Notes under the pieces: generated by a model
What the model was told of the DNA's origin: nothing
What the model saw: the letters and a program-made list of their open reading frames with translations, nothing else
Databases searched by the model: none
Made by a program: the position numbers and the translations under genes
From: Rhodoferax sp. OV413
GTDB taxonomy: Bacteria; Pseudomonadota; Gammaproteobacteria; Burkholderiales; Burkholderiaceae_C
Length of the DNA stretch: 45,967 bases
Direction of reading: 5' to 3'
Assembly (NCBI RefSeq): GCF_945881795.1
Contig: NZ_CAMCVG010000008.1
Coordinates: 1-45,967, forward strand
Part shown: positions 26,365 to 35,086 of the stretch, piece after piece
How the letters are laid out: every line of letters begins with the position of its first letter
Numbering within the stretch: position 1 is the stretch's first letter

Positions 26365-26411
26365 TTAGAAAATTTATGCTGAATGAATTGTAAACAGAAT
26401 AAATTTTCTAA
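26365..26411 (-). promoter_or_regulatory. Operator/promoter of the iol operon
   Basis: A perfect 13-bp inverted repeat, TTAGAAAATTTAT (26365-26377) and ATAAATTTTCTAA (26399-26411), has a 21-bp spacer. Each arm contains GAAAATTT, itself close to the GAAA/TTTC-type half sites of RpiR regulators. On the minus strand a TACAAT -10-like hexamer lies in the spacer, so one arm would cover the -35 zone and the other the start region. The block is far more AT-rich than its flanks. Confidence 0.72.
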
Positions 26412-26546
26412 AAGGGTGGGTTTTTTGGCTTCGATGCCGATGCACTCGAAGCCTTCAAAGCAACGGGGGCGGGCTGGCAAGCCCGCATCAACGCGGCGCT
26501 GGGGGCTGGGCCCATTGCCGGCCGCTCACTGGGCGCTTTCTCTTAA
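26412..26546 (+). pseudogene. Relic of a BrnA-type antitoxin (3' end only)
   Basis: Reading the plus strand from 26412 to the TAA at 26544-26546 gives FDADALEAFKATGAGWQAR then INAAL at about codons 7-30. This is the conserved C-terminal segment of BrnA antitoxins (pattern DxDVLxxFKxxGxGWQxRINAxL, recalled). In frame there is a stop at 26409-26411 and no ATG before the motif, and no BrnT toxin is next to it. It is a truncated remnant downstream of the iol operator and convergent with cca. Confidence 0.55.
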
Positions 26547-27824
26547 CCCCGCAGCAATAGCAGCAGCCCGTGCCCCTTGAATGATTTGGCCTATTTTTGG
26601 GCCGCTCGCGCCCGCGGCTATTGCGCTGGCAGCTATCGAATCCGTAGCAACTGCCAAGGCCAAATCCAGCGCCTGCGTCAAACGTTGGGCTTGGGGGTAG
26701 GGCGCGTCGTTCAGGCCCAAGCGGCCTTGGGCGTCGCACTGGCAGGCTAGCAGGGCGGCGCGAAAACGGGCGGGTTTGCGGATGGCGTCGCAGCGCTCCA
26801 AGAGGCGCAGCAGGGCGTCGGCCTTCAGGCTCGCGCTGCGGTGAATGTTGCCGTGTTCGCGCGCCACCACGTCGGCGAGTTCCGCACAATCAGCCGGCAC
26901 GCGCAGGCGCTGGCACACCGCTTTGAGCAGGCGGGCGCTGCGTTCTTCGTGGCCGATATGGCGGGGCAGCACATCGGCCGGCGTGGTGCCTTTGCCCAGG
27001 TCGTGGCCGAGGCAGGCAAAGCGCACCTCCAGCGGCGCTCTCAGAGCCGCAGCGCGGTCGAGCACCATCATCACGTGCACGCCGGTGTCGATTTCGGGGT
27101 GGTGCTCGGGGCTTTGGGGCACGCCCCAGAGCCGGTCCAGCTCGGGCAACAGGCGCTGCAGCGCGCCGCAGCTGCGCAGCACCTCGAACATCCGTGAGGG
27201 GCGGGCCTCCATCAGGCCTTTGGCTAGTTCTTGCCACACCCGCTCGGGCACCAGATGGTCTACCTCTCCGGCGTGCACCATCTCCTGCATCAGGGCGGTG
27301 GTCTCGGGGGCCACAGAAAAATCGGTGAAGCGTGCGGCAAAGCGCGCCACCCGCAGGATGCGCACAGGGTCTTCGCGAAAAGACGGCGTCACATGCCGCA
27401 GTAACCGGGCCTGAATATCGGCCCGCCCGCCATAGGGGTCGACGACCGTTTGGGCATCAAAAAGACCGTTGGGGCTTGTAGTGTCTGCGCGGGCAGCTAT
27501 GGAATTGATAGTGAGATCGCGCCGGGCCAGGTCTTCCTCCAGCGTCACATCGGGCGCTGCGTGCACCGCGAAGCCGCGGTAGCCCGGCGCGGTTTTTCTC
27601 TCGGTGCGGGCGAGGGCGTATTCCTCGTGTGTCCGCGGGTGCAGGAACACCGGGAAATCTTTACCCACCGCCACAAAGCCGGCGTCTTGCATCTGCTGCG
27701 GGCTGCTGCCCACCACCACCCAGTCGCGGTCCTGAACCGGCAGGCCCAAAAGCGCATCGCGCACCGCGCCGCCGACCAAAAAGGTGCCGGTGTGCTGCGC
27801 AGCAGGTTCGGGCGGGGCGCGCAT
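26526..27824 (-). CDS. cca: CCA tRNA nucleotidyltransferase
   Basis: This enzyme adds or repairs the CCA end of tRNAs. It is a 432-residue class II nucleotidyltransferase: the flexible loop GGAVRD (residues 18-23), metal site DRDWVV with Asp pair, ERKTAPGYRGF, and RRDLTINSIA (motif B) are all in order. The C-terminal half carries an HD phosphohydrolase domain (CLGHDLGKGTTP), as in the E. coli-type Cca. Two stretches differ from the E. coli protein: about ten extra residues after the INSIA motif (TTSPNGLFDAQT), and an alanine-rich tail segment. Both coincide with copies of the dispersed element. The gene ends inside the BrnA relic region. Confidence 0.95.
   Translation of the reverse strand: MRAPPEPAAQHTGTFLVGGAVRDALLGLPVQDRDWVVVGSSPQQMQDAGFVAVGKDFPVFLHPRTHEEYALARTERKTAPGYRGFAVHAAPDVTLEEDLARRDLTINSIAARADTTSPNGLFDAQTVVDPYGGRADIQARLLRHVTPSFREDPVRILRVARFAARFTDFSVAPETTALMQEMVHAGEVDHLVPERVWQELAKGLMEARPSRMFEVLRSCGALQRLLPELDRLWGVPQSPEHHPEIDTGVHVMMVLDRAAALRAPLEVRFACLGHDLGKGTTPADVLPRHIGHEERSARLLKAVCQRLRVPADCAELADVVAREHGNIHRSASLKADALLRLLERCDAIRKPARFRAALLACQCDAQGRLGLNDAPYPQAQRLTQALDLALAVATDSIAASAIAAGASGPKIGQIIQGARAAAIAAGLRESAQ
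26588..26655 (-). repeat. Dispersed in-frame element, copy B (3' part of cca)
   Basis: On the minus strand GCTA, ten bases, TAGCTGC, two bases, GCGC, then A, ten bases, GCGC and AGCGGCC occur in the same register as the other copies. The encoded tail is alanine-rich (IAASAIAAGASG). Ends are approximate. Confidence 0.6.
27455..27514 (-). repeat. Dispersed in-frame element, copy C (middle of cca)
   Basis: On the minus strand ACTA, ten bases, TAGCTGC, two bases, GCGC, then A, ten bases, GCCC, CAACGG and TTTTTGAT, in register with the other copies. It encodes about ten residues that E. coli Cca lacks between the INALA motif and DPYGG. Confidence 0.6.
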
Positions 27825-27839
27825 GAAAACCTGCAGTGC

Positions 27840-28523
27840 TCAGGGTTTGAGCCGGTGGGGCTCTTCAAAGTCCAGAAAGTCTTTCTCGGCCACAGCGGCG
27901 TCGCACCAGGCTTTGACGCCGGGCAAGGCCAGCACCCGTTCCACATAAGCGCGTACCGCCGGGCTCAGCGGCAGGTCGTAGGTGACCAGCCGGGTGCAGA
28001 CGGGTGCGAAGTAGGCGTCTGCAATCGTGAAATGCCCGAACAGCATGGGCCCGCCGTGCTGGGCCAACAGTTCTTCCCACATGGTGTGCAGGCGGGCCAC
28101 ATCAGCACGCACGGCGGGCTTGTCGCGCCAGATCAGGGCACCCGTCTCGGGGAGGCGGGCCTCGATGTTCATCGGGCACTGGCTGCGAAGGCCGGTGAAG
28201 CCGGAGTGCATTTCGGCGCAAATGCTTCGGGCGCGCGCCCGCGCAGCCTTCTGGGCCGGCCAGAGCTGCACATTGGGAAACTCTTCGGCCACGTATTCAG
28301 CAATAGCCAGCGTGTCCCAGACGGCGAGCTCGCCATCCAGCAGCAGCGGCACCTTGCCGGTGGGGCCAAGCTTGGTCATGGTGGTCTTGAACTGCGATTG
28401 GCTGTGAAACGAGTCAAACCGCACCATGATTTCCTCAAAATCAATCCCCGCCTGCTTGAGCAGCACCCAGGGGCGCATCGACCAGGAGGAGTAATTCTTG
28501 TTGCCAATAAAGAGCTTGAGCAT
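27840..28523 (-). CDS. Glutathione S-transferase family protein
   Basis: This is a 227-residue protein with a thioredoxin-like N-terminal domain (LFIGNKNYSSWSMRPW at residues 4-19, with the NYSSWSxR motif of a bacterial GST subgroup, TGKVPLLLDGE and the substrate-binding ADTLAI-like DTLAIAEY) and an all-helical C-terminal domain (FTIADAYFAPV near 165). The natural substrate is unknown. ATG 28523 is preceded by GGAGG five bases upstream; an upstream TTG in frame is rejected for lack of an SD. It sits 15 bp before cca and just after slt on the same strand. Confidence 0.9.
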   Translation of the reverse strand: MLKLFIGNKNYSSWSMRPWVLLKQAGIDFEEIMVRFDSFHSQSQFKTTMTKLGPTGKVPLLLDGELAVWDTLAIAEYVAEEFPNVQLWPAQKAARARARSICAEMHSGFTGLRSQCPMNIEARLPETGALIWRDKPAVRADVARLHTMWEELLAQHGGPMLFGHFTIADAYFAPVCTRLVTYDLPLSPAVRAYVERVLALPGVKAWCDAAVAEKDFLDFEEPHRLKP

Positions 28524-28565
28524 GGGCGCCTCCGGGTTGGGGGTGTTCAAGGGGAGTTCAAGAAT

Positions 28566-30566
28566 TCACGGCAGGTCTAGCCCCGCCTCCGGCATGGTCG
28601 CATCACGCGGGCCTACGCTGCCCAGCCGCGCCTTGAGCGATTGAGGCTGGCCGGTAATGAGTGCCGCATACAGGGTGGTGTTGGCCAGAACCTTTTTTAC
28701 GTAGTCGCGCGTTTCTGCAAAGGGCACGTTCTCCGCCCATACCGCGCCTTCCAGCACCGGCCCTCCGCTCTGGCCGCGCCAGATGCGCGGGCGACCGGGG
28801 CCGGCGTTGTAGGCGGCCGCGGCCAGGGGCATGGATCCGTTAAAGCTGTCGAGCACCAGCTTCAGGTAGCCGGTGCCGATGGCGATATTGGTATCGCGTT
28901 CGGTGATCTGGTGGGCCTGGAAATCGGTGAGACCGATTTTCTTGGCGGTCCATTTGGCGGTGGCGGGCATCACCTGCATCAGGCCCGCGGCGCCCACGAC
29001 CGACCGCGCGTCGGTAATAAAGCGGCTCTCCTGCCGGATCAGCCCGTAGACATAGGCCGGGTCCAGGCTGATTTGCTGGGTCCGCGCCAGCACCGATGCC
29101 TTGTGCGGCATGGGGTAGCGCTGTTCCATGTCGACCAGTCCCTTGGTGCGTTCGCTGGTGTTGATGCAGCGGTCCCAGACCTCGGCGCGGCATGCCAGGT
29201 CGGCAGCAGCCAGCAGTGCGCGGTCGTCGAGGCCCCCGCGGTTGTGCAGGTTGGTGCTGTAGTTCCACTCGCGCACGCCATCGGTGCGCAGGCCGATGGA
29301 GATGGCGTGCAAGGCGCGGGCCAGCCCCGGGTTCTTTTTGGCCTGCTCTCTTTCGTCCGCCGTCAACGGGGCCGGGCGCGACGGCGCTACGATTTTCTGG
29401 CCCAGCTCCTCGAGGGCCAGCATTTCATAAAAACCCTTGGTGCCGGCAATGGACTCGAGCAGCGCCTGGCTCTCCATGCGTGCGGTCTCGAGGTTGCTGC
29501 GTTGAGCCAATGCCCGGGCACGCCAGTAGACCCAGACCGGTTCATCGCGCATTGCCTCGGGCATGGCGGCAATGGCCTCGGCCACCTGGCCCCAGCGGCC
29601 CGCGCGAAGGGCCGCCCTCGCGGCCCAGACGAGGTGGTCTTCGTGCATCTGGGCGAAGTTACCCCGGGCAAAGTAGCCGGATGCGTCGTCCGAGAGCTTT
29701 TGCGCAGCCCGCTTGCCGATCACACCCCATATCCAGCTGCGTTCTTCCTGGTTGAGCTGGGCCTTCCAGCGCAGCTTGTCCAGCTCCTCGGCCGCGTCCT
29801 GCGGGTCGAGGTAGGCCAACCGGATCAGTGCCAGCGACACCAGTTCGCGGGTTTGCGGGCGCAGGGCGGTCAGTTTGTCGTTCAGGTACTTGCCGGGGTT
29901 GCTGTAGATTGTGTTGAGGGTCCTGGCGTAACCCTCATCAAGCACGCCGGCGGCCTGGGCTGCCACCCGTGGGCGGTCGTTTTCCACGCCCAGACGCGCG
30001 CGCACCCAGACGCTGTGTTTGCTCAGCTTGCCGTCTTTGACGAGCTGGCCGGCCAGTCCGCCGCAGGCGTCTTCGGCGTCTTTCATACCCCACCACACCG
30101 GCTCCAGCGCGGCGGTCACATCAGTGCCGCGCAGCATGTAGTCGGTCCAGAGCGCGTAGCAGCGTACCGACTTGTCGTCGTTCATGCGGTACGCCGCGTG
30201 TTCGCGGGCAAAGGTTTCCCAGTCGCGCGCACGGCCGAGCTGCTGCAGCCATTCGACCCGCAAGCGGTCTTCCTGGTAGGTGCCGCTGTAGCGCTGCAGG
30301 AAGCCCTGGATTTCGGTCTTGCCCGCGTCGTCCAGCCGCACCGACAGCTCCCAGTAGGCGACCCATGGTTCGAGAATGTAGCCCCGCACCGAGGGAAGGG
30401 CCGCGCTCAGGCGCTTGCGGTCACGGTTCTTGTAGGCCTGGGCGAGGTCGAGGGTGAGGTCGTCGAGGCGGGCAACATCGCGCCCTTGGGCGCGGGCCGC
30501 GGTGGCGGGCAAGGACAGCAGGGCGCCGATGAGGGCCAGTGCTGTCAGAATGGCTGAAAACTGCAT
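28566..30566 (-). CDS. slt: Soluble lytic murein transglycosylase
   Basis: This is a 666-residue periplasmic enzyme that cleaves peptidoglycan to 1,6-anhydromuropeptides. A signal peptide of about 26 residues ends near AARAQ. A long alpha-helical superhelix (U and L domains) is followed by the SLT domain (about residues 500-620): LIRQESRFITDARS with catalytic Glu about 512, GAAGLMQVMP, and AAYNAGPGRPRIW. Length is close to E. coli Slt70 (645). It starts only 9 bp from the divergent 5-FCL gene. Confidence 0.93.
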   Translation of the reverse strand: MQFSAILTALALIGALLSLPATAARAQGRDVARLDDLTLDLAQAYKNRDRKRLSAALPSVRGYILEPWVAYWELSVRLDDAGKTEIQGFLQRYSGTYQEDRLRVEWLQQLGRARDWETFAREHAAYRMNDDKSVRCYALWTDYMLRGTDVTAALEPVWWGMKDAEDACGGLAGQLVKDGKLSKHSVWVRARLGVENDRPRVAAQAAGVLDEGYARTLNTIYSNPGKYLNDKLTALRPQTRELVSLALIRLAYLDPQDAAEELDKLRWKAQLNQEERSWIWGVIGKRAAQKLSDDASGYFARGNFAQMHEDHLVWAARAALRAGRWGQVAEAIAAMPEAMRDEPVWVYWRARALAQRSNLETARMESQALLESIAGTKGFYEMLALEELGQKIVAPSRPAPLTADEREQAKKNPGLARALHAISIGLRTDGVREWNYSTNLHNRGGLDDRALLAAADLACRAEVWDRCINTSERTKGLVDMEQRYPMPHKASVLARTQQISLDPAYVYGLIRQESRFITDARSVVGAAGLMQVMPATAKWTAKKIGLTDFQAHQITERDTNIAIGTGYLKLVLDSFNGSMPLAAAAYNAGPGRPRIWRGQSGGPVLEGAVWAENVPFAETRDYVKKVLANTTLYAALITGQPQSLKARLGSVGPRDATMPEAGLDLP

Positions 30567-30575
30567 GTGGGGATT

Positions 30576-31175
<600 letters not shown>

Positions 31176-31217
31176 ACCGGCCCCGCGCCGCCACAGTTGC
31201 GGTGCACTAAGGGTGCA

Positions 31218-31238
31218 GCACCGGTGCGTTACCGGTGC
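31218..31238 (+). terminator. Hairpin between convergent 5-FCL and lipoprotein genes
   Basis: A perfect 8-bp stem, GCACCGGT (31218-31225) and ACCGGTGC (31231-31238), with a five-base loop, is followed by TTT on the plus strand. The T-run is too short for a confident call, but the position between two convergent genes fits a terminator. Confidence 0.45.
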
Positions 31239-31250
31239 TTTGCCGCGGTG

Positions 31251-32144
31251 TCAGCGCTGCATCAGGGCGCGCACATCGCCCTCATAGCCCTGCAGCGTTT
31301 GTTGTAGTTTGACCCGCTGGGCCGCGCTGGTGGTGTTGTGCAGCTCGGCGGCAAAACCGCAGAAGTGGCTGCGGGCCCGCTCGGTGTATTGCACAAATGC
31401 AGCGTCGGGTGACTGCAAGCTTCGCATCAGCAGGGCCCGCATGTCGGCCTGCGTTTGCGCCTCGCCGGGGGCGCCGGCCTTGAGCGAGCGCAGGGTTTGC
31501 AATGCGTCCTTTTGGCGTCGCACGACTTCCTTGTATTGGGTGGCCGGGTCAAATGGCGAGTTCTCCAGCTGGCTGCGAATCAAAGTCTTCTGGCTGTCGC
31601 TGAGCCGGCCGTAAAACCCCTCGGCCCGCTCGATGGCGTTTTTCACCCGCCGGTCCAGCCGTTCTTGCGGAGTGCCGTCCAGCCACTCTTCTCTCCACAC
31701 CCCGTTGCGTTTGTCCCAGGCGCGCGCCAAGTGGTCCAGCTGCTCGTTACTCAGGGTGGGCCCGATGGCGATGGCCGTCGGCGTTGCCCGCTCCAGCACG
31801 GCTTGAAAACGGCCCTCAAGCGCGCGCGACCACAGGCACATCTGTTCGGCAGCCACGGGTTGGGGGGCGGCCGCCTGCAGGGTCTTGAGCAACTCTGCGA
31901 CGGCGGGCAGCTCCTCCTTGCGATGCCAGGTTTGCAAGGCATTGAGGTCGCTGCGCAGGCGAGCGCTTTGCGGGCTGTCGAGGTCCAGAAAACTGTCGAG
32001 CCACCAATGGGTGAGCTCGGGCGCATTGTTGTAGGCCAGCCGCACCGTGCCGCATCCCGTCAGGGCCAGACCCGCTGCCAGCAGGCCGATAATGGCGCAC
32101 CAGCGTCGGCTGGCGGCCCACGCGTACGCTACCGCTCCGGACAT
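31251..32144 (-). CDS. DUF6279-type lipoprotein
   Basis: This is a predicted lipoprotein of 297 residues. The ATG at 32144 gives a basic start (ASRRW), a hydrophobic stretch and lipobox LTGC with Cys at about 31. An in-frame ATG at 32162 has a GGAG further upstream and is the alternative; it would overlap the glmU start. The mature part is alpha-helical, rich in Arg, Glu and Gln, with segments like NAPELTHWWLDSFLDL and SDSQKTLIRSQL. I recognise it as the DUF6279 family from memory. Function unknown. It is divergent from glmU with 11 bp between the start codons. Confidence 0.65.
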   Translation of the reverse strand: MSGAVAYAWAASRRWCAIIGLLAAGLALTGCGTVRLAYNNAPELTHWWLDSFLDLDSPQSARLRSDLNALQTWHRKEELPAVAELLKTLQAAAPQPVAAEQMCLWSRALEGRFQAVLERATPTAIAIGPTLSNEQLDHLARAWDKRNGVWREEWLDGTPQERLDRRVKNAIERAEGFYGRLSDSQKTLIRSQLENSPFDPATQYKEVVRRQKDALQTLRSLKAGAPGEAQTQADMRALLMRSLQSPDAAFVQYTERARSHFCGFAAELHNTTSAAQRVKLQQTLQGYEGDVRALMQR

Positions 32145-32155
32145 CAAAAAAAGGC

Positions 32156-33607
32156 ATGGCATTGACTTCAAACTCCCCTCTCTCCAGTAGCGCTCCGGCA
32201 CAGGCCGGGGTGGACGTGGTCATTATGGCGGCCGGCAAGGGCACGCGCATGCGCAGCAAGATCCCTAAGGTCCTGCAGCGTTTGGCCGGGCGGCCCCTGC
32301 TGCAGCATGTGGTGGAAACCGCGGGCGACTTGCAGGCCCGCCGTGTGGTGGTGATTACCGGCCACGCTGCTACAGAAGTGGAAGCAGCCTGCGCAGTATT
32401 CACGGGTGCTAGCGCCGGTTTTGAGCTTAATTTTGTGCGCCAGGAGCCGCAGCTGGGCACCGGCCATGCAGTTCAGCAGGCAGTGCCCGTGCTGCCCGAC
32501 GACGGGGTGGTGGTGGTGCTCTCGGGCGATGTGCCGCTCACCCAGCCCGACACCTTGTTTCACCTCATCCAGGCCTGCGGCGGCGACAAGCTGGCCTTGC
32601 TGACCTTGGAGCAGGACAACCCCGCCGGTTACGGGCGCATCGTGCGTGATGCGGAGGGCGCGGTGCAGGCCATCGTGGAGCACAAAGACGCCAGCGACGC
32701 GCAGCGCGCCATCACCGAAATCTACAGCGGCATCATGGCCGTGCCCGCGGCCCGCCTGAAGGCCTGGCTGGCCCGGTTGGATAACCGCAACGCCCAGCAG
32801 GAGTACTACCTGACCGACGTGGTGAAGTTCGCCGTGGCTGACGGCGTGGCGGTGGTCGGCCACAAGATCAGCGACGCGGTACAGGTGGCTGGCGTCAACA
32901 GCCCGGTGCAGCTCGCAGAGTTGGAGCGCGCGTTCCAGTTGCAGCAGGCCCACCGGCTGATGGAAGAGGGCGTGCGCCTGGCGGACCCCGCCCGGATCGA
33001 TATTCGTGGCGACCTGCTGTGCGCGCACGATGTGAGCATCGATGTGAACTGCGTGTTTTACGGCCAGGTAAGCCTGGGCGAGGGCGTATCCATTGGCGCG
33101 AACTGCGTGATTGCCAACGCCGTTGTCGAGGCGGGCGCCATCATCCACCCCTTCACCCATATCGACGGCGAGCGCCAGGGCGTGACCGTGGGCGCGGGCT
33201 CGCTGGTTGGCCCGTTTGCCCGCTTGCGCCCCGGAGCGCAGCTGGGCGCCGAGGTACATATCGGCAATTTTGTGGAGGTTAAAAACTCTACGCTGGCGGC
33301 CGGCGCCAAGGCCAACCACCTGGCCTACCTGGGCGACGCGACCGTGGGCGAGCGGGTGAATTACGGCGCGGGCAGCATCACCGCCAACTACGACGGCGCC
33401 AACAAACACCGCACCGTCATCGAGGCCGATGTGCACGTGGGCAGCAACAGCGTGCTGGTGGCGCCGGTCACGATTGGTGCCGGCGGCACCATCGCCGGCG
33501 GCTCCACCATCACCAAAGACACCGCGCCCGGCGCACTGAGCGTGGCGCGCGGCAAGCAGGTCAGCATTGCCAACTGGAGTCGCCCGCAAAAGGCGCCGAA
33601 GGCGTGA
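32156..33607 (+). CDS. glmU: Bifunctional UDP-N-acetylglucosamine pyrophosphorylase / glucosamine-1-phosphate acetyltransferase
   Basis: GlmU makes UDP-GlcNAc for peptidoglycan and LPS. This is a 483-residue protein. The N-terminal nucleotidyltransferase domain has AAGKGTRMRS (about residues 25-34), QLGTGHA and LSGDVPL. The C-terminal left-handed beta helix has regular hexapeptides (about residues 270-450) and the VEVKNS, NYDGANKHRT acetyltransferase segments. AAAGG precedes the ATG. Residues 71-90 between the GHA and QLGTGHA segments are about seven longer than in E. coli, where a copy of the dispersed element lies. The next gene starts 46 bp downstream on the same strand. Confidence 0.97.
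   Translation: MALTSNSPLSSSAPAQAGVDVVIMAAGKGTRMRSKIPKVLQRLAGRPLLQHVVETAGDLQARRVVVITGHAATEVEAACAVFTGASAGFELNFVRQEPQLGTGHAVQQAVPVLPDDGVVVVLSGDVPLTQPDTLFHLIQACGGDKLALLTLEQDNPAGYGRIVRDAEGAVQAIVEHKDASDAQRAITEIYSGIMAVPAARLKAWLARLDNRNAQQEYYLTDVVKFAVADGVAVVGHKISDAVQVAGVNSPVQLAELERAFQLQQAHRLMEEGVRLADPARIDIRGDLLCAHDVSIDVNCVFYGQVSLGEGVSIGANCVIANAVVEAGAIIHPFTHIDGERQGVTVGAGSLVGPFARLRPGAQLGAEVHIGNFVEVKNSTLAAGAKANHLAYLGDATVGERVNYGAGSITANYDGANKHRTVIEADVHVGSNSVLVAPVTIGAGGTIAGGSTITKDTAPGALSVARGKQVSIANWSRPQKAPKA
32366..32426 (+). repeat. Dispersed in-frame element, copy D (in glmU)
   Basis: GCTA (32369-32372), ten bases, AAGCAGC, two bases, GCGC, A, ten bases, GTGC, TAGCGCC and TTTTGA occur in the common register. 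It falls in a surface loop before QLGTGHA, which is longer than in E. coli GlmU. Confidence 0.6.
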
Positions 33608-33653
33608 CGCTGTTCTGAAACAACTCCTGAATCAAAGCCGCCGCATTCCGACC

Positions 33654-34436
33654 ATGGCCTTGCCCGACACCCATTCGCAGCAACCCGACATGAAGCAACC
33701 TAGCTTGGAGCAGCGCCTGGCCCAGCTCGAAGCCGCGCTAGCCGCCAGCCGCGCCGAGTTGCAGGAGTTCACCTACACCGTGTCCCACGACCTGCGCGCT
33801 CCGCTGCGGCATCTGGTGTCGTTCACCCGGCTGCTGGAAGAAGAGGCCGGCCCGCAACTCAGCGGCGACAGCTCGGATTTTTTGCGCACCATCTCGGAGT
33901 CTGCTGCGCACTTAGGGCTCATGCTCGATGCGCTGGCTGCGCTCTCGCGCCTGCAAGGCACCCCGGTCCATCGGGCAGAACTTGACTTTGCGGCGCTGGC
34001 CCGCGAATGCCTGCGTGAAGTGCAAGCCGCCTACCCCGGCCGAGCGGTGGATGTGAAGATGTTGGTGCCAGAAGGCCTGCGCCTGCTCACCGATGCGGCC
34101 ATCCTGCACAAAGCGCTGGTACTGCTGCTGGACAACGCATTTAAGTTCACCGCCCGGGTGCCCGCGGCCAGCGTCGCTCTGCGGGCCTTGGCGCTGGAGG
34201 ATGGCGGTTGGCAGATCGTGATTGAAGACAACGGGGCCGGATTCAACTCCGCGCAGCAGGACAAGCTCTTTAAGGTGTTTGGCCGGCTGCATTCCGCGAA
34301 GCAATTCCCCGGGCTGGGCATGGGGCTGCTCACTGCAAAGCGCTTGCTCGCCATGGTGGACGCCCGCCTCACCCTGGCCCCGCGCGAGGGTGGCGGCGCG
34401 GTGGCGGTGGTGCGTTGTGGGCCGGGCGAGGTTTAG
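33654..34436 (+). CDS. Small sensor-less histidine kinase (HisKA + HATPase)
   Basis: This is a 260-residue kinase. A coiled segment (about residues 15-35) leads to the H-box TVSHDLRAPLRHL with phospho-acceptor His about residue 44, as in phytochrome-like kinases. The HATPase domain has LLDNAFKFT (N box), EDNGAGF (G1), FKVFGRLH (F box) and GLGMGLL (G2). There is no transmembrane segment or recognisable sensor domain, and no response regulator gene adjoins it, so it is an orphan or receives signals through partner proteins. ATG 33654 is used; 33690 is an alternative. No good SD is seen. It follows glmU by 46 bp. Confidence 0.87.
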   Translation: MALPDTHSQQPDMKQPSLEQRLAQLEAALAASRAELQEFTYTVSHDLRAPLRHLVSFTRLLEEEAGPQLSGDSSDFLRTISESAAHLGLMLDALAALSRLQGTPVHRAELDFAALARECLREVQAAYPGRAVDVKMLVPEGLRLLTDAAILHKALVLLLDNAFKFTARVPAASVALRALALEDGGWQIVIEDNGAGFNSAQQDKLFKVFGRLHSAKQFPGLGMGLLTAKRLLAMVDARLTLAPREGGGAVAVVRCGPGEV

Positions 34437-34446
34437 GCCGCGGCGG

Positions 34447-34749
34447 TCAGAGTTCTTCTGCCGAATATCCCGATTCGCGCTGGTGCCGGATGCGGGCCAC
34501 TAGCACCCGATTGCGTCCCTCATCCAATTCGTAGCGCGCCAGGTAACCGCTCCTGCGGCGCGAAATAATGAGCTCGCGCAGACCGCCCTCCACGGGCCGG
34601 CCGATGCCTGGCTGATGCGAGAGCACCTGCAGGGCGTCGAGAATGAAGTCCAGTAAGTCGCCCGCCATCGGGTCGTCCGACCCGGCAAGAAACTCCTCCA
34701 GCCGCAGCAGGTCGGCAAATGCAGCCTGGCTGAGGAAAACCCTTGGCAT
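34447..34749 (-). CDS. RelE/ParE family toxin
   Basis: This is a 100-residue type II toxin candidate. Core features of the RelE/ParE fold are visible: an N-terminal helical hairpin (FADLLRLEEFLAG), LSHQPGIGRPV, then beta strands LIISRRRSGYLARYELD and VLVARIRHQRES. The last segment is the usual RHxR end of ParE-like toxins. The ATG at 34749 shares one base with the antitoxin stop (TGATG), the standard arrangement. Target (mRNA or gyrase) cannot be told. Confidence 0.87.
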   Translation of the reverse strand: MPRVFLSQAAFADLLRLEEFLAGSDDPMAGDLLDFILDALQVLSHQPGIGRPVEGGLRELIISRRRSGYLARYELDEGRNRVLVARIRHQRESGYSAEEL

Positions 34750-35066
34750 CAAGAGATCTTGGTGGGGGACAGTGGCCTAGGGGTAGGCGCCTGTCCTTTG
34801 CGGTGGCTTGCGAGTTCAGAGAAGTACGCCCGCACATCACCCAGTTCGTAGCCCAGGCCGGTGGCCTTCATGTCGTCCAGCGCAGCCGCGGAATCTTGTG
34901 CAAAGGCTTCGCGAAGGCGGGCGCGCCGCGCCGAATCGGCTAATGTCTGCACCATGTGCGCGTGCAGGCTGAGGCCGGCCTTTTGGGCATCGTCTTCGAG
35001 TTGCGCTTTAAGGGCTTCGGGCAGCTTCAGGCTGGTGGGTTTGCTGGTGATGCTACGGGGTTGCAT
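34749..35066 (-). CDS. Ribbon-helix-helix antitoxin
   Basis: This is a 105-residue antitoxin. The N-terminal ribbon-helix-helix domain (about residues 7-48; TSLKLPEALKAQLEDDA, then AHMVQTLADSARR) binds DNA. The disordered C-terminal part (YELGDVRAYFSELASHR) would wrap the toxin. ATG 35066 has GAAGG eight bases upstream. The operator-like palindrome at 35087-35104 lies just upstream and suggests autorepression. Confidence 0.87.
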   Translation of the reverse strand: MQPRSITSKPTSLKLPEALKAQLEDDAQKAGLSLHAHMVQTLADSARRARLREAFAQDSAAALDDMKATGLGYELGDVRAYFSELASHRKGQAPTPRPLSPTKIS

Positions 35067-35086
35067 ATTGGGCGCCTTCAAGTGCA

